A stretch of 64,000 nucleotides of DNA. It comes from Corynebacterium maris DSM 45190. GTDB lineage: Bacteria; Actinomycetota; Actinomycetes; Mycobacteriales; Mycobacteriaceae. Positions within the stretch are counted from its first letter, which is position 1; each line of letters starts with the position of its first letter. The stretch covers positions 434,001 through 498,000 of the forward strand of contig NC_021915.1 in the NCBI RefSeq assembly GCF_000442645.1. Reading direction: 5' to 3'. The notes under the pieces are model-generated. The model was not told the DNA's origin. It worked only from the letters and a program-made list of their open reading frames with translations, and searched no databases. A program made the translations under genes and the position numbers. This document shows positions 1 to 7,246 of this stretch, piece after piece.

Positions 1-290
1 AAGACGATGCCCGGGACGCTGACCGCGGGGTGGGCGTCCATGTCGAGGGCGGTCGCGTCGGCGTCCGCCTCGAGCAGGGATTCCAGGCGCTCGAGGGCGC
101 CCGGGACGGTGGAAGCGATGGTGCGGGCCACCGGGCCGGTGGTGGCGCGGGCCTCTGCGAGGGCCTCAGCCAGTCGACCGACCGAATGGTGGCTGGCGGC
201 GGCGTTGGTGAGCACTGATTGCCACGGGGAACCCTGGCCCGCAAACAGCAGGGCGGGGCGATCCATGGCGAGCAGGGGGGTCAAAGACAT
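1..290 (-). CDS. fas: Type I fatty acid synthase, N-terminal fragment (runs off the window)
   Basis: Only the first 96 or so codons are present; the gene runs off the left edge. Reading the minus strand from the ATG at 290 gives a start MSLTPLLAMDRPALLFAGQG, where the ALLFAGQGSPWQ stretch is the entry to the FAS-I acyltransferase region. About 60 residues later comes HPAVSVPGIV, which resembles the AVSVPGVLLTQ segment I know from mycobacterial Fas. The family is a very large multifunctional cytoplasmic enzyme that makes C16-C18 acyl-CoA from acetyl- and malonyl-CoA, feeding membrane lipid and mycolate synthesis. The gene is divergent from the DUF421 gene at 400. I infer identity from the N-terminal motifs only, because the catalytic domains are outside the window. 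Confidence 0.8.
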   Translation of the reverse strand, partial: MSLTPLLAMDRPALLFAGQGSPWQSVLTNAAASHHSVGRLAEALAEARATTGPVARTIASTVPGALERLESLLEADADATALDMDAHPAVSVPGIV

Positions 291-399
291 GGGGGACGAG
301 GTCCTTACTTTGCTGAACAATAGCTTTCGACTACGCCACCGTAACCTACGGGCGCGTAGATAGTTTAAAACCTTCCTGCCAATGTGGTGAGAATTACGA

Positions 400-1044
400 A
401 TGTATAACGGTGGTGGGCGTTTTGCCGCCGAGCCAGTACCTCCCGACCACCCACTTTTTGGGGGAGATGACCTAGAGTCCACACCCGTGACAGAACTCAA
501 GCACTGGCTGAACTACGCCGCCGGCGAAATGGGCATCGAGGCGCACCGCATCCCCGTGGTCATCCTCTCCGCCGTCGGCATCTACCTGGCCTTCCTCCTC
601 CTCGTCCGCGTGTTCACGCCGCGGGTGCTGGCGCAGGTGACCATCTTCGACGCCGTCGTGCTGGTCATGTTCGGCGCCGTCGCCGGCCGCGTGGTCATCG
701 GCCACCCGCCGTCGCTGGCCGCCGGCGTCATCGGCCTGGCCACCCTGATGGTCATGGAGGCCATCTTCGGCGGACTGCGCTCCACCCGCGGCTTCCGCGC
801 TCTGCTCCAGGGCAGCCCCGTGCTCATCGTCGCCCAGGGGGAGATCGTCACCGCCGCACTACGGCGCACCCGCCTGACCTCCCGCGACGTGCACTCCCTG
901 CTGCGCCGCGCCGGAGTGGGCTCTCTGTCGGAGGCCCAGGCCGTGATCGCCGAACCCACCGGGGACATCTCCGTCTTCCGCGTCGGCCAACCCCTCGACC
1001 AGGCGGCGCTGCAGGACGTGGTGGGCGCGGAACTGCTGAAGTGA
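400..1044 (+). CDS. DUF421 (YetF-like) membrane protein
   Basis: A 214-residue protein with two to three hydrophobic segments in the first half (around residues 50-70, 80-100 and 105-125), followed by a soluble domain with the LLQGSPVLIVAQGEI pattern and an RxGxxSLSEAQAVI segment. This is the layout of the DUF421/YetF family, inner-membrane proteins of unknown biochemical role. The start is uncertain. ATG 400 has a GGTGAG stretch about 9 nt upstream, but a TATAAC hexamer (403-408) overlaps it and could be a -10 box. The in-frame GTG at 487 (VTELKHWLNY) begins where family-like sequence starts, and the 29 residues before it look unconserved. The gene is monocistronic and is followed by a perfect palindrome. 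Confidence 0.75.
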   Translation: MYNGGGRFAAEPVPPDHPLFGGDDLESTPVTELKHWLNYAAGEMGIEAHRIPVVILSAVGIYLAFLLLVRVFTPRVLAQVTIFDAVVLVMFGAVAGRVVIGHPPSLAAGVIGLATLMVMEAIFGGLRSTRGFRALLQGSPVLIVAQGEIVTAALRRTRLTSRDVHSLLRRAGVGSLSEAQAVIAEPTGDISVFRVGQPLDQAALQDVVGAELLK

Positions 1045-1052
1045 GGCCGGTG

Positions 1053-1072
1053 TTTTCTGCAGCTGCAGAAAA
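1053..1072. repeat. 20-bp perfect palindrome (CTGCAGCTGCAG class), copy 1
   Basis: TTTTCTGCAGCTGCAGAAAA is a perfect 20-bp inverted repeat with no spacer, 9 bp after the DUF421 stop codon. It has no T-run of terminator type beyond its own arms. Related palindromes occur at 1142, 47206 and 47241. It could be an extragenic palindromic element or a protein-binding site. Confidence 0.6.
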
Positions 1073-1141
1073 TGGGGCTCACGTGAGTCGGTCGGTGAAG
1101 TGGCGGGGGCGACACGTCTGCCTGTCGGCGAGGCATTAACT

Positions 1142-1157
1142 TTCTGCACGTGCAGAA
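1142..1157. repeat. 16-bp perfect palindrome (variant centre), copy 2
   Basis: TTCTGCACGTGCAGAA is a perfect 16-bp palindrome with the same TTCTGCA/TGCAGAA arms as copy 1 but a CG instead of GC centre. It lies 87 bp (centre to centre) from copy 1, in the gap between the DUF421 and HD-domain genes. Confidence 0.55.
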
Positions 1158-1302
1158 TCGCCGGCAGTCTCGGAACCCCTCACTGAGCTGGCCGCGCGCC
1201 GGATTTCCTGTGCTGGTTGGCTGAAATGACATGTTTTCCTACGATCGCGTGGCCACAATGGGGAAGGAACGTGAACCCGACACTTGTTTAGGAGCACTTC
1301 CC

Positions 1303-1941
1303 ATGGGTGAAACGATTGCCGGCATCACCGTCCCCGACTCAACGCTGGCCAAAGACGCCACCGCCTTGGTCCGCGACGCCACCAATGACTTGATCTACAA
1401 CCACTCCCGCCGCACCTTCTTCTTCGGCGCTTTGCGAGGCGAACGCGACGGCGTCGACTACGACCCCGAACTGCTGTACGTGGGGGCCATGCTCCACGAC
1501 CTGGGACTGACGGAGAAATACCGGAGTAACGACCAGCGCTTCGAGATCGACGCCGCCAACGAGGCCCGGAAGTTCCTCTTGGACAACGGCCTGTCGGACG
1601 AGAAAGCTGACACCGTGTGGACGGCGATCGCGCTGCACACCACCCCGGAGATCCCGCTGCACATGGGACCGGAGATCGCCCTGGTCACCCGCGGCGTGGA
1701 ATATGACGTCATGGGCGTCGACTTCGACACCGTCAGCGACGCCACCCGCGCCGAGGTCGTGGCCGCGCACCCGCGCCCAGACTTCAAAAACGGCATCCTC
1801 GCCGCCTTCACCGAGGGGCTCAAGCACCGTCCGGAGACGACCTTCGGCAACGTGAAGGCTGACGTGCTCGCCCACTTCCTCCCCGGCTTCGAACGCGGTG
1901 ACTTCGTCGAGGTCGTCAAAAACAGCGACTGGCCGGAGTAG
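1303..1941 (+). CDS. HD-domain phosphohydrolase-like protein (cyanamide hydratase-like)
   Basis: A 212-residue protein. ATG 1303 was chosen because a clear AGGAG lies 7 nt upstream; the longer reading from 1231 has no such signal. The sequence carries NHSRRTFFFGALRG, then YVGAMLHDLGLT (the HD metal-binding doublet) and a later IALHTTPEIP His. This is the pattern of HD-family proteins related to cyanamide hydratase and similar actinobacterial hydrolases that bind divalent metal. The physiological substrate is not deducible. The protein is cytoplasmic, with no signal peptide or membrane segment. It stands alone between two non-coding gaps, so neighbours give no functional clue. Confidence 0.75.
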   Translation: MGETIAGITVPDSTLAKDATALVRDATNDLIYNHSRRTFFFGALRGERDGVDYDPELLYVGAMLHDLGLTEKYRSNDQRFEIDAANEARKFLLDNGLSDEKADTVWTAIALHTTPEIPLHMGPEIALVTRGVEYDVMGVDFDTVSDATRAEVVAAHPRPDFKNGILAAFTEGLKHRPETTFGNVKADVLAHFLPGFERGDFVEVVKNSDWPE

Positions 1942-2265
1942 GTCACCGTTTGCGGGCCAGCTGTGGAAAAAGATCTGCGGGGTAGTGTTCGCAGCCCGCA
2001 GAGTGACGAGATCGTGCCCACAGTGGGGCGCAGGGGCGCCTAAGGGTGGGAAGATTTTCGGCTTGTGGCGCATAATTGCGCGGAGTCGCCCTCTTGGCTG
2101 TCCCGGCCGAGCCCTGCGGTGCACCGCTATCCTTTGTTCGGCTCCCAAGCTGCCGGTGACTCAGGCGTGCACATTTCATTGCCCCGAGTAGGGATGGTGG
2201 GCGCTGTAGACGAATCGGAGTGCAGATAATTGCACTGCCCGGCGCGCCACCCGGTCAACACAAAG
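1942..2265. other. Non-coding gap between HD and RDD genes
   Basis: No convincing ORF on either strand. It contains an inverted repeat AGTGCA-6 nt-TGCACT at 2219-2236 centred on GATAAT, of unknown role. The right part is the terminator described separately. Confidence 0.4.
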
Positions 2266-2298
2266 CGCCGGCCTCCCTGCCTGGCAGGGAGGCCGGCG
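2266..2298 (-). terminator. Rho-independent terminator of the RDD gene
   Basis: CGCCGGCCTCCCTGCC (2266-2281) pairs perfectly with GGCAGGGAGGCCGGCG (2283-2298). On the minus strand the hairpin follows the RDD stop codon by 24 nt and is followed by GCTTTGTGTTG, a weak T-rich tail. Confidence 0.75.
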
Positions 2299-2322
2299 TC
2301 GACAAGCGTGACGGATGTCAGG

Positions 2323-3048
2323 TTAACGCGTGAGCACCCGGGTCTTGGCCCACTTGTCGTTGAGCCCCTGGGTCTTGTCGCCCATGAAGGCGAAGATGAA
2401 GATCAGGATGCCGACCAGGTTCGAGGCCCATCCCAAGAACGGGATGGCCGGGATCAACAACCACACGTTACGCAGCGCGGACTTGAGCACCGGCAACCTC
2501 TGGCCGTCGGCGTCGACCGCCCGGATCCCGACCGCGCGCTTGCCCAGTGTCTGGAAGTTCGTGGTCTGGCAGAACGTGGCGTAGAAGAAGAACAGCACCG
2601 CCGAGAACACCGTCATCGAAGCGCTGAAGGACGTCAGGTCCGTGAGGAAACGGTTGATCTCCGCCTCCGTGTCCGCCTGCGGCGGGGTCGGGATCGTGAA
2701 GAAGATGCTGGCGAGGATCGAACCGAGGATGCCGACCACGATGGAGTCGAGGATATACGCGAGCAGACGACGCCACGGTCCGGCGGCGTTCGGGGCGCCG
2801 GGGTTCATGTACGTCGGATTCGCCATCGGGGTGCCGTAGTTCGGCCCGCCGTAATTGTTGGTCGGGTACCCCGGCTGGTTGCCGCCGTAGCCCGGGGCGC
2901 CGAAGGGATCGTGCCCGTAGGGCGAATACGGGGAGTTCTCCGGGTGGGAGTACGGGTCGTAATTGTTGCCGCGGTTGTAGTCGGGCGGGCCGGGCCGGGA
3001 GTCATTCTCGTCGAACGGGTTACCGCCCGGGTTCTGGGGGTGGGACAT
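2323..3048 (-). CDS. RDD-family membrane protein with Pro/Gly/Tyr/Asn-rich N-terminus
   Basis: A 241-residue protein. The first 90 residues are low-complexity and rich in Pro, Gly, Tyr and Asn (repeated YG, NYGG and NPG motifs). The rest has the RDD layout: GPWRRLLAYILDSIVVGIL (the Arg and Asp that name the family, first helix), a second helix around ASMTVFSAVLFFFYATF, an QTLGKRAVGIRAVD loop typical of RDD proteins, and a C-terminal helix pair (VWLLIPAIPFLGWASNLVGILIF shortened here to its hydrophobic character). Start ATG 3048 has a GAAAGG ribosome-binding sequence. RDD proteins are poorly characterised; some are linked to ion or solute transport. The tyrosine-rich tail is common in actinobacterial members and probably faces the cytoplasm. 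Confidence 0.8.
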   Translation of the reverse strand: MSHPQNPGGNPFDENDSRPGPPDYNRGNNYDPYSHPENSPYSPYGHDPFGAPGYGGNQPGYPTNNYGGPNYGTPMANPTYMNPGAPNAAGPWRRLLAYILDSIVVGILGSILASIFFTIPTPPQADTEAEINRFLTDLTSFSASMTVFSAVLFFFYATFCQTTNFQTLGKRAVGIRAVDADGQRLPVLKSALRNVWLLIPAIPFLGWASNLVGILIFIFAFMGDKTQGLNDKWAKTRVLTR

Positions 3049-3135
3049 GTTCGAGGCCTTTCTAAGGGGAGAAAATCCGAAGATTTCACTGCTACGTCAA
3101 ACGGTAAACGATCCGCCGCCGTAAATCTTCTTCGC

Positions 3136-3149
3136 CCCCGGCGCCGGGG
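3136..3149 (-). terminator. GC hairpin at the end of the CsoR-family operon
   Basis: CCCCGGCGCCGGGG is a perfect 14-bp inverted repeat just past the regulator stop codon on the minus strand. It is followed by a purine-rich AAGAAGATTT rather than a clean T-run, so termination is plausible but not certain. Confidence 0.4.
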
Positions 3150-3153
3150 AGAA

Positions 3154-3414
3154 TCAGGCGAGGGACAAGAAGATCTTCTCCAGGCGCTTTTCGTCCAGCG
3201 AGTCCGGGCCCTGTTCCGTGATGCACTTGCGCATCCCCGTCGAGACCACCAGGTAGGCGGCGCGGTTGACGGCGGTGGACACGGCTGAGAGCTGCGTGAC
3301 GATGTCCTCGCACTCCTCGCCTTCCTCCATCATGCGGATGACGGCGTCGAGCTGGCCACGGGCCCGCTTCAGGCGGGTGGCCGCCGGTTTGATCTCAGCG
3401 GGGTCGAGTTGCAT
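3154..3414 (-). CDS. CsoR-family repressor with CstR-like (persulfide sensor) Cys pair
   Basis: An 86-residue all-alpha DUF156/CsoR-family regulator, with RLKRARGQLDAVIRMMEEG as the conserved N-terminal helix. Cys35 and Cys64 are 29 residues apart, matching the spacing of the two sensing cysteines of the family. In copper-sensing CsoR a His lies 25 residues after the first Cys; here that position (60) is Gly. Loss of the His with retention of both Cys is the pattern of CstR, which senses persulfides and polysulfides through disulfide or trisulfide formation. The gene is last in an operon with a CoA-disulfide reductase/rhodanese and a Cys-rich protein, and a CsoR-type operator lies at 5309. 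Autorepression relieved by sulfane sulfur is my inference; copper sensing is unlikely. Confidence 0.82.
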   Translation of the reverse strand: MQLDPAEIKPAATRLKRARGQLDAVIRMMEEGEECEDIVTQLSAVSTAVNRAAYLVVSTGMRKCITEQGPDSLDEKRLEKIFLSLA

Positions 3415-3442
3415 GGCTGCGCTCCTAATCTATGAACGGTGA

Positions 3443-5062
3443 TTAATGAATGTTAACAGCCGACCAGGTGAGGTAACCGCCGTCGAGGTTCGCGGCCTCG
3501 ACGCCTGAGTTCTCCAGCAGGCTCACGGCCACATGCCCGCGCTGCCCGACCCGGCAAAACGCCAGGACCTTCTGATCCGCCAGCTCATCCATACGCCCGT
3601 GCAGGTCGTCGACCGGGATGTTGACCGCGCCCGGGATCGTGCCTCGGGCGAATTCGCCCTCGGAGCGCACGTCCACCAGCGTCCAACCGTCGGCGACGGC
3701 CTGCTCGACCTCGTGGTACTGGGCGGTCTTCTCGCCGTTGGCCAGGTTGTCGGCGATGAACCCGGCCATGTTCACCGGGTCTTTCGCCGAGCCGAACTGC
3801 GGCGCGTACGCCAGCTCCAGGTCCGCCAGGTCGGAGGCGGTCAGCCCGCCGCGCATGGCGGTGGCGATGACGTCGATGCGCTTGTCCGCGCCGGCCTCGC
3901 CCACTACCTGCGCGCCCAGGATCGCGTCGTCGGCGGCGTCGACGACCAGCTTCAGGTGGATCTGCGAGGAGCCGGGGTAGTAACCCGCGTGATCCTGCGG
4001 GTGCAGGTGGATCACGCGGATATCGCGCTCGGCGGCACGCGCCCGCTTCTCGCTCCAGCCCACCGAGGCGGCCTGCAGCCCGAAGACCCCCACGATGGCG
4101 GTGCCAAGGGTCTTCTGCGAGGTCGTCTTGCGACCGGTGATGACGTCCGCGATCAGACGTCCGTGCCGGTTCGCGGTCTGCGCCAGCGGCACCAGCGTGG
4201 CGTCGCCCGAGACCGCGTCGCGCTTCTCCGCGGCGTCACCGAGCGCGAAAATCGCCGGGTCGCTCGTGCGCTGCGCATCGTCGACGACGATGCCGCCGCG
4301 CTCACCGACCTCCAGGCCGGCCTCTGCGGCCAACTCCGAGGCCGGCCGCACGCCGATCGCCGCGACCACCAGGTCGGCGGGGATGACGCGGCCGTCGCGA
4401 AGCTCGACCTGCTTGTCCGTGATGTTCACCGTGTCCGCGCCGGTGAGCACGGTGACGCCGTTGTTCTCCAGGTGCCTTTGCACGTAGATCGCCATCTCCG
4501 GATCCAGCGGCGCCATGATCTGTTCCGAGAACTCCAGCACCGTGACGTCGATCCCGCGGTGCGCCAGGTTCTCCGCCAGCTCCAGGCCGATGAACCCGCC
4601 GCCGATCAGCGCCGCCGTCTCCATGCCCGCCAACGCCGCGGTGATCCGGTCGACGTCCTCGACCGTGCGCAGCGTGTGCGCCTTTTCGATGCCGGGAATG
4701 TTCGGGGTCACCGGCGCCGCGCCGGGGGAGAGCACCAGGTGGTCGTAGGCCTGGGTGACGCGCTCGCCGGTCAGCGTGTTCGTCAACGCGATGGTCTGGG
4801 CCGCGCGGTCGATGTCGCTGGCGCGGGTGTTGACGCGCACGTCCAGGTTGAACCGGGCCTTCAGTGACTCCGGGGACTGCAGGAGCAGCTCATCGCGATC
4901 TTCGATGACGTCGCCCAGGTAGTACGGCAGGCCGCAGTTGGCGAAAGAGACATAGCCGGACGCTTCGACGACGATGATCTCCATCTTTTCGTCGCGGCGG
5001 CGCAGGCGGGTGGCGGTGGACATGCCGCCGGCGACGCCGCCGACGATGACAGTGGTGGTCAT
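3443..5062 (-). CDS. CoA-disulfide/persulfide reductase fused to C-terminal rhodanese
   Basis: A 539-residue flavoprotein. ATG 5062 is used because AAGGAGA lies 7-13 nt upstream; a longer reading has no support. Residues 1-40 hold the FAD dinucleotide fold (VIVGGVAGGMSTATRLRR). SFANCGLPYYLGD follows, with Cys43 at the position of the CoADR active-site Cys. A second nucleotide fold is at AALIGGGFIGLELAE, and GDAAE is the FAD-binding Asp motif. The last 100 residues are a rhodanese domain with Cys503 in the CRVGQRG loop. Known CoADR-rhodanese fusions reduce CoA disulfide or CoA persulfide with NAD(P)H and handle sulfane sulfur. It is the middle gene of a three-gene operon with 23- and 28-nt gaps. 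I infer a role in sulfide/persulfide detoxification. Confidence 0.88.
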   Translation of the reverse strand: MTTTVIVGGVAGGMSTATRLRRRDEKMEIIVVEASGYVSFANCGLPYYLGDVIEDRDELLLQSPESLKARFNLDVRVNTRASDIDRAAQTIALTNTLTGERVTQAYDHLVLSPGAAPVTPNIPGIEKAHTLRTVEDVDRITAALAGMETAALIGGGFIGLELAENLAHRGIDVTVLEFSEQIMAPLDPEMAIYVQRHLENNGVTVLTGADTVNITDKQVELRDGRVIPADLVVAAIGVRPASELAAEAGLEVGERGGIVVDDAQRTSDPAIFALGDAAEKRDAVSGDATLVPLAQTANRHGRLIADVITGRKTTSQKTLGTAIVGVFGLQAASVGWSEKRARAAERDIRVIHLHPQDHAGYYPGSSQIHLKLVVDAADDAILGAQVVGEAGADKRIDVIATAMRGGLTASDLADLELAYAPQFGSAKDPVNMAGFIADNLANGEKTAQYHEVEQAVADGWTLVDVRSEGEFARGTIPGAVNIPVDDLHGRMDELADQKVLAFCRVGQRGHVAVSLLENSGVEAANLDGGYLTWSAVNIH

Positions 5063-5085
5063 GGGGATGTTCTCCTTGGGTGGGG

Positions 5086-5259
5086 TTAGCGCTGGAAGAG
5101 ACCGGCGAGTTTGGCGCCGAGGCCCGGGGTGGGCGCGGCGTCGCGGGGGCAGGTGCACCACTGGTCGGCGGGGACTGTGGCTTTGACGGCGTCGACGTGG
5201 CGTCCGCAGCCGTCCCAGGTGGTTTTGGCGCAGGTGGCGCAGGTGACGGGGTAGCACAT
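5086..5259 (-). CDS. Small Cys-rich protein (putative metal or sulfur binding)
   Basis: A 57-residue protein starting MCYPVTCATCAKTTWDGCG. ATG 5259 is preceded by AGAGGA; a longer reading from 5307 would overlap the operator. Cys residues at 2, 7, 10, 18, 35 and 37 suggest a small zinc or iron site, or a thiol relay. Similar short MCYPVTC-type proteins are widespread in actinobacteria, but I know of no assigned function. It is the first gene of the operon with the CoA-disulfide reductase/rhodanese and the CstR-like regulator, immediately downstream of the operator. That suggests a partner or sink in persulfide chemistry. This is context inference only. Confidence 0.75.
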   Translation of the reverse strand: MCYPVTCATCAKTTWDGCGRHVDAVKATVPADQWCTCPRDAAPTPGLGAKLAGLFQR

Positions 5260-5305
5260 GGGGAGGGTCCTCTCGTGGATGCCTTTGCGGTGTGGGGTAA
5301 CCGTC

Positions 5306-5324
5306 AATATACCCTAGGGGGTAT
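5306..5324 (-). promoter_or_regulatory. CsoR/CstR-type operator overlapping the operon promoter
   Basis: ATACCCTAGGGGGTAT (5309-5324) has ATACCC/GGGTAT arms around a 4-nt centre, the general form of CsoR-family operators. On the minus strand TATATT (5306-5311) lies at its downstream edge and can serve as the -10 box, so bound repressor would block RNA polymerase. The first gene starts about 47 nt further on. Confidence 0.75.
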
Positions 5325-5359
5325 CAGGTGGCAAGGGTGCGCCGCCCCGAAACGACAAA

Positions 5360-5393
5360 AAGTCCCGCCCCTCACACGGAAGAGGCGGGACTT
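5360..5393 (-). terminator. Rho-independent terminator of fadD
   Basis: AAGTCCCGCC (5360-5369) pairs with GGCGGGACTT (5384-5393). On the minus strand, 15 nt after the fadD stop, the hairpin is followed by TTTTGTCG. It separates fadD from the divergent-facing persulfide operon promoter. Confidence 0.8.
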
Positions 5394-5408
5394 GGGGCGG
5401 ACGAAGAA

Positions 5409-7127
5409 TCAGCCCTCGGCGCTGATGCGCTTGACCAGCTCGTCGCGCACCTCGCGGCGGGAGATCTTGCCCATCAGGTTCTCCGGCAACTCCTCGAAGT
5501 GATAGAAGGTGCGCGGCACCTTGTAGCGGGTCAGGCGCCCGCGGGCGAACTCCTTCAACCCCTCCGGGTCGATGACCGCACCCTCGCGCAGCGTGACACA
5601 CGCGACGACGTCCTCGGAACCGTCCTCCCGGGGGCGGCCCACGACGGCGACGTTCTCGATGTCGGAGTGCTCGCGCAGCGCCTCCTCCACCTCAGCGGGG
5701 TAGACGTTGAAGCCGCCGGTGATGATGACTTCCTTGATGCGGGCGACGAGTTTGACGAAGCCGTCCTCGTCCATCACGCCGACGTCGCCGGTGCGGAACC
5801 AGCCGTCGTGGAAGGCTTCCTCGGTGGCCTCCTCGTTGTTGAGGTAGCCGGAGAAGATCTGCGGGCCGCGGGCCTGGATCTCGCCTTCCGTGCCGTCGGG
5901 CATGACCTCGTCGGGGTCCTCGGGGTTGACGATGCGGATCTCGGTGTCGGGGAAGGGCACGCCGATGTAGCCGACCTTGCGGGAGTCGTTCATGGGGGTG
6001 CCGATGAGGATCGGGGACGTCTCGGTCAGTCCGTAGCCCTCCACGAACAGCCCGGAGGTCAGCCGCTCCCACTTCGCCACGATCTCCGGCGGCATCGTCG
6101 CCGCGCCGCAGAAGGTGTTGCGCACGCTCTTGAGCTCGTCGGCGTCGCCTTTTTCCTCGGCGGCCTCCATGAGCTTTTCAAACAGCGTGGGCACGCCCGA
6201 CATCCACGTCGGCGAGCGCTTCTTGAACGCCTCGAGGATCAGCGGGATCTTCGGCGACGGCACGATCACCATTTCCCCGCCGATCAGCGCGGAGAGCGTC
6301 AGCACCATGGTCAGGCCGTAGGCGTGGAAGAACGGCAGCGCGGCGAGCATGCGCTCCTGCTCGTCGCCCAAGCCCTCCACCCAGTACTTGCCCTGCAGGA
6401 TGTTGGCGTACAGCGCGCCGTGCGACAGCTGCGCGCCCTTCGGCTTGCCGGTGGTGCCGGAGGTGTACATGATCACGCCGATGGTGTCCGTGGTCACCGA
6501 CGGGTCGGAGACGACGTCCTCGCCGTCGCCGCCGATGGCCGTGCCGATCAACGCCTCCCACGGCACCGTGTTCGGGGCGGGGGCGTGCAGCGCGTCGCGC
6601 GATTCCCGCAGATTCGGCAGCGGGATCTTCAGCGCCAGCTGCTGCAGCTTCGGCATCGCCTCGATCATGTTGACCGACACGATGGTCTCCAAGGAAGTGC
6701 TCTCGCGCAGCGTCTCGAAGACGGGGGCGGACTTGTCCCACACGACGGCCACGCGCGCGCCGTGGTTGTCGAAGGGGTCCTGCAGTTCATGCGCCGTGTA
6801 CAGCGGGTTGTGCTCGACGACGGTGGCGCCCAGCTTGAGCACCGCCCAAAACGCCACGACGTGCTGCGGGCAGTTCGGCAGGGCGAGTGCGACCCGGTCG
6901 CCGGGGCGTACCCCGAAGGCGCGCAGCCCGGCGGCCGCGCGACCGACCAGTTTGTCCACCTCGCCCCAGGTCTGGGTGCGTCCGAAGAACCAGGTGCCGG
7001 GTTTGGCGGCGTTGATGGCCACGTTGTTGTCATAGACGTCGAGCAGGGTCGTTGCGCCGTAGTCCAGCGAGTGTGGCGTCCACTCCGAATAGCTCTTGAG
7101 CCATGCCTCGGTCTCGAATGCTGACAC
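5409..7127 (-). CDS. fadD: Long-chain fatty acid--CoA ligase (AMP-forming)
   Basis: A 572-residue ANL-superfamily enzyme. GTG 7127 has GGAGGAAC 6 nt upstream. It contains the AMP-binding P-loop-like YTSGTTGKPKGAQLSH, the GYGLTETSPI adenine-binding motif, the TGDVG Asp motif and a C-terminal hinge/lysine region VARIKEVIITGGFNVYP. The EEVIITGGFNVYP class of motif is typical of long-chain acyl-CoA synthetases. The reaction is fatty acid + ATP + CoA to acyl-CoA + AMP + PPi, in the cytoplasm or at the membrane face. It is monocistronic, with its own terminator and a TATACT -10 box at 7194-7199 on the minus strand. It is divergent from mshA. The exact chain-length preference cannot be read from sequence. 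Confidence 0.9.
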   Translation of the reverse strand: MSAFETEAWLKSYSEWTPHSLDYGATTLLDVYDNNVAINAAKPGTWFFGRTQTWGEVDKLVGRAAAGLRAFGVRPGDRVALALPNCPQHVVAFWAVLKLGATVVEHNPLYTAHELQDPFDNHGARVAVVWDKSAPVFETLRESTSLETIVSVNMIEAMPKLQQLALKIPLPNLRESRDALHAPAPNTVPWEALIGTAIGGDGEDVVSDPSVTTDTIGVIMYTSGTTGKPKGAQLSHGALYANILQGKYWVEGLGDEQERMLAALPFFHAYGLTMVLTLSALIGGEMVIVPSPKIPLILEAFKKRSPTWMSGVPTLFEKLMEAAEEKGDADELKSVRNTFCGAATMPPEIVAKWERLTSGLFVEGYGLTETSPILIGTPMNDSRKVGYIGVPFPDTEIRIVNPEDPDEVMPDGTEGEIQARGPQIFSGYLNNEEATEEAFHDGWFRTGDVGVMDEDGFVKLVARIKEVIITGGFNVYPAEVEEALREHSDIENVAVVGRPREDGSEDVVACVTLREGAVIDPEGLKEFARGRLTRYKVPRTFYHFEELPENLMGKISRREVRDELVKRISAEG

Positions 7128-7193
7128 GGTTGTTCCTCCGCTCGTGCGGGCTCTCGCGCCCCGGGTTGATGGTCAGGTCGTCTGCTTCTGCCC

Positions 7194-7199
7194 AGTATA
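7194..7199 (-). promoter_or_regulatory. fadD -10 element
   Basis: TATACT on the minus strand, about 65 nt before the fadD GTG start; no good -35 is visible, as is common in corynebacteria. Confidence 0.45.
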
Positions 7200-7233
7200 G
7201 CGACGAAGCGCGCGGCCATTCCGGGCCGCCATC

Positions 7234-7239
7234 TACTAT
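7234..7239 (+). promoter_or_regulatory. mshA -10 element (leaderless arrangement)
   Basis: TACTAT followed by 7 nt and then ATG 7247. Transcription would begin at or next to the start codon. Confidence 0.55.
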
Positions 7240-7246
7240 GTGGGGC

